NCBI RefSeq assembly: GCF_905220415.1
Contig: NC_059537.1
Location: forward strand, 992,001 to 1,056,000
Source of the DNA: Colias croceus
Taxonomy: Eukaryota > Arthropoda > Insecta > Lepidoptera > Pieridae
Length of the DNA stretch: 64,000 nucleotides
Direction: 5' to 3'
Position numbers and translations under genes: made by a program. The notes under the pieces were generated by a model that saw nothing but the letters and a program-made list of their open reading frames with translations, was not told the DNA's origin and did not search any database. Positions 56,434 through 64,000 of the stretch are shown here, one piece after another (the stretch's first letter is position 1; the number at the start of each line of letters is the position of its first letter).

Positions 56434-56684
56434 GTTATATAAAATAATGGTACACCATCTATACCATCTTTATCTCCACTTATTAGAATTATGAATGTGT
56501 GTGGTTGTTTCTTTCACTTGCATCGCTCTTTCATCGCTTTGAAGCGATTGATTTCTGTTTGAATGTAGTTAGGAGGCTACAGAACGATAAACTTTTACTA
56601 GTTACTTTTTATAACGGTGAAACACCTCATTTGAAAGGGAATTTTCTTTGACTACACGGGTGAAAAACTCGTATATATTATAAT

Positions 56685-56874
56685 ACCAGTTTTGCGCCTG
56701 CGGCTTCGCCCGCTTTGTCTTAAACTTATGAAACTATATACTTAAACCGTCCGCACCGTTACTCTATCTATTAAAAAGACCGCATCAAAATCCGTTGCGT
56801 ACTTTTAAAGATTTAAGCATACAAAGGGACATAAACAGCGACTCTGTTTATACTATGTAGTGATTATGTTGCGA
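56685..56874 (-). mobile_element. HelB-type element
   Basis: Minus strand TAATCACTACATAGTATAAA start, AGAGTCGCTGTTTATG, GTACGCAACGGATTTTGATG, CAAAGCGGGCGAAGCCGCAG, with the terminal CTAGT changed to CTGGT. About 190 bp. Confidence 0.78.
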
Positions 56875-57657
56875 TATAGCTCCTTATACTTAAAATTATA
56901 AATATCTTAATAAACATCCTTAGCGGGTTTTAAATCACAGATAGTATTACATTTCTCATTCTTACATTTCAGGACACATTTCGCGGTGTCTTAGCCACGG
57001 GTCATTAAATTCACTACTTGATGAGGACTATGTAATTACTCCGCTGAAAGCTGAGAATTAATGAGTTATGCTCCGGAATGCGAGCTATCAACACTGAATA
57101 AATGTTGGTCGGAATTTATTGGATCTGCTGCTGGATTTTTTAATGAAATATAGCTTGAGATTACAGAAGTAATTTATATCGATTGTGGTGCTTAATTCTT
57201 GTGAGTTTGATTTAAAAATGGTTGTTTAATAATATGATTATTTTATAATTTGAATTTTGGAGACATTTTGTTAGTAATAAAGATAAAGGTAAGGCTTAAA
57301 ACCATACTTAAAACTAAACTTTAAGCTTTCAACTGTCTATCTCTCGGGACTATCTAGTTTAAACAACCATTCATCGTGTTATAAATTTTTACAAACGGAA
57401 TATATTTTTTTATTGTAGTATTTTAATAATAAGAAACAAAAATGTGTATTAAAATTAATAATATACAAAACAAAGATACGATTAAGCCCATAATGTGTCA
57501 AAATTAACACAACAAAATAATACAAAACTTATTACAGAGATTAACCATTGTAATCATAAGCGTCCCTAATTGAAAGGAATAACCAACATTAGTAGCAATT
57601 AGTTGTATAAGGATTAATCTTCAGTTTCCCGGAGGAAATAGTAACGTTATATTAATG
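56875..57657. other. AT-rich stretch, nothing recognised
   Basis: No supported feature. Confidence 0.5.
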
Positions 57658-57885
57658 ACTAGCTGTTCCCCGCGGTTTCACCCGCATTGCTCCGCTCCTG
57701 TTGGTCTTAGCGTGATGATACATAGCCTATAACCTTCCTTGATAAATGGGCTATCTAACACCGAAAGAATTTTTCAAATCGGACCAGTAGTTTCTGAGAT
57801 TAGCGCGTTCAAACAAACAAACAAACAAACAAACATACAAACAAACAAACAAACAAACTCTTCAGCTTTATAATATTAGTATAGA
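57658..57885 (-). mobile_element. HelD-type element with expanded (TTTG)n
   Basis: Minus strand TCTATACTAATATTATAAAG start and 3' GCGGGTGAAACCGCGGGGAA with CAGCTAGT, both intact. The TTTG array (57810-57858) is about twelve units with one TTTGTATG interruption, two to three times longer than in other copies. Confidence 0.85.
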
Positions 57886-58009
57886 TGTGCCACTAGCAAT
57901 GTATTAAAACCAATTCTTAGGTTAAAGTTTATTATTTATAGGTGCTCTTTTAGGTAGCATGCAAATAATTTAAAGAAATTAACCGACTCTTTGGTTTTTT
58001 TCTTTAAAG

Positions 58010-58160
58010 AAAAATGTTGTGTGGTTTTATGAAACCACGGCAAAAGTAAAACTTTTTTTCACACTATAGACATTTAACTAAAAATTATCGTATCTGTACG
58101 ATAATTGTGTATCGATGTAGTGATTATCGTACATATCGTATCGGTATCGACCAAAAAGTT
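58010..58160. repeat. Repeat fragment plus GATAATCG-rich palindromes
   Basis: TGTGGTTTTATGAAACCACG (58019-58038) is a hairpin next to AAAAGTAAAACTTTTTTTCAC, a block I associate with dispersed lepidopteran repeats. It is followed by ATTATCGTATC and GTACGATAAT (58085-58105) and several TATCG motifs up to 58160. Confidence 0.4.
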
Positions 58161-59382
58161 TGAGACGATGTAATAAAGGTTTCACTTTAAAAACCTAATA
58201 AGCACAGACAGTGCCATAGTATATAAGTAAAATATCTATGTGTTATGGGACAAATAAGGATATAATAGCACATAAACATAAAATTTTAATGCAAAATAAA
58301 AATGATGACTCTACTTTTCAATTCTCACAGGCTTTTAGCTTTTGGCGTTATATTGTATTATAGTTTTCTATATTTTATAAATGAGTCATATTTTATACTA
58401 TGTAGGTAATTAAAAATAAATAAAACAATGAACACCGTAAATGTTGCTTCAAAGTTAAGTAGAGTCATTGAATATTACTTGATAATACAATATTATCTAT
58501 TATTTTCGCCTCTCATACACATTAGCATGCCGCAGTCCTAAGTTATGCTCCTACCAAAAATCACTCAACATAAGTTCGGCTTCCATTAGCAGTTTCGGAA
58601 AGCAGTTTTAGCACGCAAGAAAACTTGTGTAGTCTTCTATAGGAGATAAACCTTTAACTTTCTTACAAATACCTATATGGAGAGTTTCCTCGTAAGGCGT
58701 TTGTAACAAAGTACTGAAAACATTTTCTATAGTTTTTATAAAGCATCTGCTTTGATACAAAGTTAATATTGTGGAGTGAACATTCAGCTTTCCTAAGATT
58801 TGATATACAATCAATGAAAAAGTAAATTTTAAAATAAAGTTTGTTAATTGTTATTTACAAACACTCTCTCTAAAATATCGAGTTAGTAGTTAGTATTATT
58901 CTCTCTGTTTAATTGTCGTTTAGTTCTTTACAATTATAGATATTAGGTACATTGTTGCTAAGTTATTCTTCTACGAAAACTTTCCTCAAATTTATATAAA
59001 GATAAATAAATAACCACATTGTTAGGCTTAAGCCTACTATTTCGTATTACAACACGCCAAAAATATCTTCTTATTCCCATTCTTGCATGCTATTTATATC
59101 CTTTTATTCATATTATGTTTTGTATTTATGATTTTTCTGTTCATCTCTAATATCACAAGAAATATTTATTACTCGAAAAATGTAGAATATTTTGGTACTT
59201 CTCTAATAATATTAATTGTGATAAGTCTGTTAACAAAGCTTACATTGCGTGATTACATTTTTCTTTTTATTATTCTTTTTATTCCGTAAATCCTCTTTAT
59301 GTCCGGCTCATTTTGAGTAATAATATGAGTTTCGAGCATTTTGTATGTATTTAGAAGCTTAATTTGCCTTCTATAGAGAAAG
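58161..59382. other. AT-rich stretch, nothing recognised
   Basis: A hydrophobic 68-codon frame at 59083-59289 has membrane-like composition, but AT-rich DNA readily encodes such runs of Ile, Leu and Phe. Not supported as a gene. Confidence 0.45.
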
Positions 59383-59463
59383 TTTCTGTTTATTTCAACG
59401 CGCTTATCTCAGGAATTATACTCATTCGTATAGAAAACATATTTTTGGTGTTCTGCTAAATGC
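59383..59463 (+). mobile_element. HelD-type remnant
   Basis: TTCTGTTTATTTCAACGCGC, TTATCTCAGGAATTATAC and TTTTTGGTGTT follow HelD positions 25-100 with many changes; ends are lost. Confidence 0.45.
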
Positions 59464-59784
59464 ACTTTTATGTAAATATTTTTAATCACACAATGATTGA
59501 AGTATATATAAGTATCTAAAAAAGTATAAATTAATTTACAAAGAAAAATCGATTAGAAAATCTGCTCTTGCAATCTGCATCATAAAAAAAATCAGCCAGA
59601 TAAACTGCACTTTAGTTGTTAAGGCACTGTTATTTAATATATCCTCCATACTTTAAATATTACTTAAAAATCTAAACCCATAAAATAAAATAAGAACTAC
59701 CACAACACTCGATATTATGTTGTTTTCAGAAATTTTATGATACAATTTTAATACCCTACCCTATATCTTGTCCATTTCCCTCTT

Positions 59785-59893
59785 CTAGTAGGCAACATCC
59801 GTAACATCAGTTGCGGTAGTCTATGGGCGGCGCACTTAGCTTACCATCAGGCAAGGCGTCTGTCTCGTTTGCCTGCTAATTTCATAAAAAAAA
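59785..59893 (+). mobile_element. LINE or SINE 3' tail with poly(A)
   Basis: GCGGTAGTCTATGGGCGGCG, TAGCTTACCATCAGGCAAGG, CGTCTGTCTCGTTTGCCTGC, then TAATTTCATAAAAAAAAT. The same type of tail ends the minus-strand retroposon at 2038-2407. It is a 5'-truncated copy. Confidence 0.65.
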
Positions 59894-60294
59894 TAAAAAA
59901 AAAATTCAGATAATCATAATGATGCGTGTGCCTTCGAAAAGATGCAATTTTATGAGTATTTTAATAGTAGGAATGAAAGTAGGTTACCTATACAGGTCAC
60001 CTCAACTGTTCCCTATTTCTCGGATATTAACAGGCTTTTAATAAAAGTGTTCTTTTTTTAATTTGCTTTTTATTATTAAAATTTTCAAATTGCGAATAGA
60101 AATGTTTTCAACTTAACTTCATGGTTTGTGAAGAATTGGTATTCTAAAATAAGTTATCTTACTCCATTTTAAAGCAATATTTGATGTATATTATCGTTTA
60201 ATATGTATCTATGTACCACTGTAACTCTACCAAAATCTAAAAGACTTTATTAAACAACTTTATAAATTTAAATAACTTTTATTTCTTTAATAAT
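59894..60294. other. AT-rich spacer, nothing recognised
   Basis: No supported feature. Confidence 0.5.
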
Positions 60295-60623
60295 ATACAG
60301 GAATGGAGCAGTGGTGGCTCAGTGGTGAGACCTCGGACTTCGAATCGATAAGTCCAGGGTTCGAGACCAGGCGAGCGCGCAGGAAATAAATTGATTTTTC
60401 AATTTATCTGCGCATGTTGTAACATCACTACTGCTCGAACGGTGAAGGAAAACATCGTGAGGAAACCGACATGTCGAAGAATTAAAAAAAAAAAGTTCGA
60501 CGACATGTGTAATCGCCAACACGCACTTGGCCAGCGTGGTGGATTATTGTACCCTCATAGGAGGCCCTTGTCCCAGTAGTGGGAACGTATATGGGCTGAT
60601 GATGATGATGATGATACAGGAAT
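60295..60623 (+). mobile_element. Full-length tRNA-derived SINE with RTE-type tail and 10-bp target duplication
   Basis: Element 60305-60613. The tRNA-like head has an A box (TGGCTCAGTGGTGAGA) and a B box (GGGTTCGAGACC), spaced about 40 bp apart as in pol III promoters. The middle has CGAACGGTGAAGGAAAACATC, GGAAACCGACATGTC and a short A run. The 3' third (GGCCAGCGTGGTGG to GTGGGAACGTATATGGGC, then (TGA)n) matches the RTE-like tail at 5567-5674, which it presumably uses to borrow LINE machinery. ATACAGGAAT flanks it exactly (60295-60304, 60614-60623), so the insertion is young. Confidence 0.9.
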
Positions 60624-60941
60624 ATGAACTAAATCAATATTAAATGCTAATAATATTATAATAGCTTATTACTATGCGTTATCTTAACAAAACATGATAA
60701 CTAAACGAACAAATCAATAACTAGCAGATAATAGGTATATTCAATTCTAATTATATACGTCATTACATACATGTAATAAGATATTACTTTCTTATCTTAC
60801 ATTATATATCTAACAATAGTCCACTGGGATAGCTTCGAAAAGTAGGAAGAGAGATCAGGTGCAGTATTTTACTTGCTCTCCAAGGCACAGAAGTGTTCCT
60901 ACTCGGTCCATTTCCTGAATATATACTACAGAATAAATATA
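60624..60941. other. AT-rich spacer, nothing recognised
   Basis: No supported feature. Confidence 0.5.
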
Positions 60942-61005
60942 GAAAACAGATATAGATTCTACCATTTATAATTGAGTATAAATGGTAGAATCTATATCTG
61001 TTTTC
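60942..61005. repeat. Perfect 29-bp stem hairpin, 6-base loop
   Basis: 60942-60970 and 60977-61005 are exact reverse complements (GAAAACAGATATAGATTCTA onward), loop ATTGAG. It is as long as a small-RNA precursor stem, but perfect pairing suggests a recent palindrome or a foldback relic more than a selected miRNA hairpin. Confidence 0.8.
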
Positions 61006-61143
61006 TTGTATTTTATTATATGCTAACAACGCTCTCTGTAACGTATTCAAAACGTCGGGATAGTCATATAATAAATCACGCTTAATACCCGTTAAATGAC
61101 TTTTTCTAACAGTATAAAGCGTATCTATGGTATATGGAATATT

Positions 61144-61364
61144 CTCCTATTAAAATTATTATAATTGGGAAAGTTTGTGAGGATGTGTATATGTGTGTTT
61201 GTTACTCATTCACGTAAATACTACTGAACCGATTACAATGAAATTCAGCACACATATAGAGGGTAATTTGGATTAACACATAGGATAGGTTTCATCCCAC
61301 GGGAACGGGAACTATGTGGGTTCTTCTTTGAAAACGCGGGCGATGCCGCGGGCGGAAATCTAGT
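61144..61364 (+). mobile_element. Helitron-type element (GGGAAAGTTTGTGAGGATG family)
   Basis: TCTCCTATTAAAATTATTAT-like start, AATTGGGAAAGTTTGTGAGG, GTGTGTTTGTTACTCATTC, CTACTGAACCGATTACAATG, then HelA-like GGGAACTATGTGGG and 3' GCGGGCGATGCCGCGGGCGG with AAATCTAGT. Sole copy here; 221 bp. Confidence 0.78.
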
Positions 61365-61990
61365 GTAAAATAAAACAACATAAAGGTGTTTTCAGATCTG
61401 ATCAACGATATTATATAAAAGATGATGATATTAACGTCATTAGCCATTACGTAATACATCATAATATATTTAAAAGTAAACTCCGACCTCAAGAAAGACA
61501 CAACGGGTTTTAATGAATCGTTAGTTAAACCTCTGCTTAGATATTTGAATAGAACCTATTGTTAAAAATTAAAAATAAACAACAAAGAGCTGGAGCGAAC
61601 AGATTTTAGTTAAAACTAAACACAAGAAGATGAAGATAATCCTGCCAATTATAAAAGTACCCTAATATTTTCATACATCCCCGGGCGTGTTCTAATATAG
61701 GTACATTGTATATATCAGAATTCTCAGCTGACTTGCCTCAAAGGACCCTTTTCGAGTTGACTGCGTTATCTGTACTGAATATTTTACGCACTGGGAATAT
61801 TGGTATGCTTGAGCGCATAATAAATATTAAATGTTGTTTGTTTGAGTGACAGAGCGTAATACGTGAAACGGTCAAGCGCGTAATGTATTGCAAGATTTGG
61901 ATGAGCATTATAAGGTTTTTCTTATAGTTTTCGCTATAAGAACCAAAATTAAAATCATTAAATAAATGATTTAGTGTTGCTCTGCCAATC
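61365..61990. other. AT-rich stretch, nothing recognised
   Basis: No supported feature. Confidence 0.5.
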
Positions 61991-62385
61991 ATAATAATAA
62001 AAATACTTTATTGTATACTTGATACACACAGATGAAGTTGACAGAAAGATAATAATAAAAACAGCAAAAGAGGTTAAGGTACAGGTGGTGGTCTTATCGC
62101 TCATGAGCGATTTCTTCCAGACAACTAAAAAGCAATGAAGAGCTGAGAAGTAGGAGAGTAGGCATGGTATAATATTTGCATGACATGGGCGGTCGCCTTA
62201 TAAACAAATGTCTAAAATTTACCTCAGATTTTTCTTGAAACAAAACAATTTTTCTTGAAACAATCTTACCCGACGAGTACAACCTGGGGAAGCGCGCTAT
62301 ATCTTAGTCCACATCAGCTCATTCGCTTACCAGCAGGCGAGATCGTGGTCATGCACTTGCCTATTCCTCACAAAAAAAAAAACAA
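61991..62385. mobile_element. Composite retroposon remnant
   Basis: The left part (ATAATAATAAAAATACTTTA, TTGTATACTTGATACACACA, GGTGGTCTTATCGCTCATGA, GCGATTTCTTCCAGACAAC) resembles a reversed LINE 3' region. The right part (TCATTCGCTTACCAGCAGGC, TTGCCTATTCCTCAC, A run 62371-62381) is a forward tail of the 59785 type. A duplicated TTTTTCTTGAAACAA (62228-62262) lies between. I read it as two remnants side by side. Confidence 0.5.
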
Positions 62386-63302
62386 TCTAGTTAGCTTCAC
62401 AAACTTCCACATTTATAATATAAGTAGATATTAAGATAAATATCTTCAAGGACTTAGATTATTATTTAAGGTTATATCTGAATCAAAATATTGAATATCG
62501 ATATTAATTCATTAATACTAAGTTAGAAATACACGTGTAAGGAACGTATAACAAAAACAGTGAACCATAGCTTCGAGGATATCTTCAATTCAATTTATAA
62601 CGGTGTAGATATTTATACGTGTGTGTAATATATAATAGTAGTATGTAATATATAATAGTTAAAGGACAAAATTCTCCCAGAAGCAACATTTCGCTTCGAG
62701 ACTAAATATTTGTCGGAATTCATTCCGATTATCCTCGTGTTTAATATGTTTACCTACTGAAATTCAATATAAACACCGTATTGCCAACGTTCGTTAATCC
62801 GTATGTATGCCCCGTGTTCATGTGAAAACGTCTGCCTGGTTATAATAGCAACAAATCAAGTGATGATCATTGCTGGGATAAATACGCAAGGCGTTTCAAT
62901 TTATCCCAAATAAAATAAAAGTTTCTTAGCGTTAAAAAAACATGCGAAGAAACACTTCTAAAGCTGTTTGTGTGTGTGTTTATTGTTGGATCAATAGAAT
63001 CTCTGGTTAAGGAGCTAAGAGGAAAAACAATTTCATCAAAGCTACACTAATATTATACGTTACCTATACACTAATATTACAAGCTGTAGGAAAGATAAGT
63101 ATTGTAACGAATGAAATCTTAAGAATGCTACATATTTGTCGAAAACAGCTTATCATATAATTAATGATGCTTTCTATTTTATGTAAATACTCAAGGAAAT
63201 TGTAAAACCAGAAAAAAAATTGTTTAAAAAGTAAGCTTTAGAACTACAGAGCGACGTCAAAATCAGATAGATAGGTAAATATTTAACTTAAAATTATATG
63301 AT
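62386..63302. other. AT-rich stretch, nothing recognised
   Basis: No supported feature. Confidence 0.5.
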
Positions 63303-63506
63303 ACTAGCTTTCCGCCTGCGGCTTCGCCCGCGTTTTCAAATAAAAACCCGTTCCCGTAGGATTTCCGGGATAAAACCTATCCTATGTCCTTTCTCGGGTA
63401 TCAAAATATCTCTATACCAAATTTCATGCAAATTTGTTCAGTAGTTAAGGCGTGATTGAGTAACAGACAGACAGAGTTACTTCCGCATTTATAATATTAG
63501 TATGGA
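63303..63506 (-). mobile_element. HelA-type element
   Basis: Minus strand TCCATACTAATATTATAAAT start, two GTCT units, TTACTCAATCACGCCTTAAC, GATACCCGAGAAAGGACATAGG block, 3' GCGGGCGAAGCCGCAGGCGG with AAAGCTAGT. 204 bp. Confidence 0.85.
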
Positions 63507-63795
63507 TTTAAAATTTTAAACTTATTTCAAAAGGTCAAATTCAAGCTTGACACCTTAAGGTGGATGTTCCGACCGTCCCTCCATACATTTTTGATTACCT
63601 CTAAACACTTAACACAGACACTATTTCTTTAAAACTAATCATTTTATCACTTCTCTATAATGAAATGTGTGCGCGTTTGACCTTTTTAATCAATAATTTA
63701 CAATATTTACTTAGAAAAACAACAGTAAAATACCGGAAAAATTTGACACTTCTACAGTAGTGTGCGTGACTTTTGCCAAGCGAAACACGACATAA

Positions 63796-63898
63796 AGCAC
63801 GACATCTAGCGCATAGACTATATACTTATTACAGATCTAGCGCGTCAATGTCTAAACGAAAGGCGATGTTTAGACATAAGACGCGCTAGATGTCGTGC
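63796..63898. repeat. Foldback with GCACGACATCTAGCGC ends
   Basis: GCACGACATCTAGCGC (about 63796-63812) is inverted as GCGCTAGATGTCGTGC (63884-63899). Inside it, TCTAGCGCGTC-AATGTCTAAAC and GTTTAGACATAAGACGCGCTAGA form a second, interlocking stem (63836-63895). The two alternative stems share the right arm, an unusual arrangement for a simple MITE. Confidence 0.7.
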
Positions 63899-64000
63899 AT
63901 TCGCGTTCGTTATCTTATACATAATGAGCATAATTCTAATAAATCAAAGTTCTGTGTAAAAATTGAGTAATTTCATTTCCAATCGTTCAAAGAAAATAAC

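Noticed and set aside
59083..59289. Hydrophobic 68-codon frame that looks like a membrane protein.
   Set aside because: Composition is what AT-rich DNA yields by chance (Ile, Leu, Phe); no promoter, splice or conservation evidence.
60305..60380. Possible functional tRNA gene.
   Set aside because: A and B boxes are present, but the body lacks a foldable cloverleaf and continues into the SINE; it is a tRNA-derived head, not a gene.
60319..60522. 67-codon frame in the SINE.
   Set aside because: It reads through the tRNA-like head and body of the SINE in antisense; SINEs are non-coding.

Overview
The window looks like a non-model lepidopteran (butterfly or moth) genome: very AT-rich, almost gene-free, and densely packed with interspersed elements of kinds I associate with Lepidoptera. 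These are non-autonomous Helitron-type elements ending in a GC-rich hairpin plus CTAGT, (GTCT)n-bearing elements, a tRNA-derived SINE with an RTE-like (TGA)n tail, and MITEs inserted at TA, TTAA or TWA sites. Family names come from pattern memory and sequence logic; no database was searched.

The only well supported host-gene signal is at 7.8-8.0 kb on the + strand. There an Inr (TCAGT) and a DPE (GGACGTG) sit at exactly canonical spacing, with a 42-nt leader, an ATG in good context, a signal-peptide-like N-terminus and a splice donor. It looks like the first exon of a secreted-protein gene whose other exons I could not place, so much of the window may be its first intron. A weak minus-strand candidate exon lies at 32.8 kb.

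Layout. 0-3 kb: a decayed virus-like or mobile-element protein fragment, then an internally deleted piggyBac-like element (TTAA sites) that was itself hit by a retroposon. 3-8 kb: a 733-bp MITE, an RTE-type tail with an 11-bp target duplication, a 27-bp minisatellite element, and the candidate gene start. 8-24 kb: AT-rich DNA with Helitron-type copies, three copies of a GC-rich hairpin retroposon (one nested in another repeat), a head-to-tail MITE doublet and a second minisatellite element. 24.5-26.2 kb: a pogo-like DNA transposon with 5' HTH and 3' PHD coding ends but no catalytic core. 26-34 kb: more Helitron types, two short MITEs, and a Helitron inserted inside a Helitron. 35-37 kb: three elements nested one inside the other. 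38-45 kb: foldback elements, including a 174-bp near-perfect inverted repeat. 46-64 kb: a reverse-transcriptase scrap, SINEs, Helitron types and small perfect hairpins.

Helitron-type families used below. HelA: 5' end TCCATACTAATATTATAAA, a (GTCT)n tract, 3' GGCGGAAAGCTAGT. HelA2: shares the 3' half of short HelA, but its 5' part has no GTCT tract. HelB: 5' end like TATCGCTATA, about 190 bp. HelC: about 490 bp with (CTGT)n near its 5' end. HelD: 5' GAAGAGTTTGTTTG. HelE: 3' GGACAGCTAGT type. Orientation is set by the CTAGT end. AT-rich gaps of roughly 500 bases or more are listed; shorter unlisted gaps hold nothing I could recognise.
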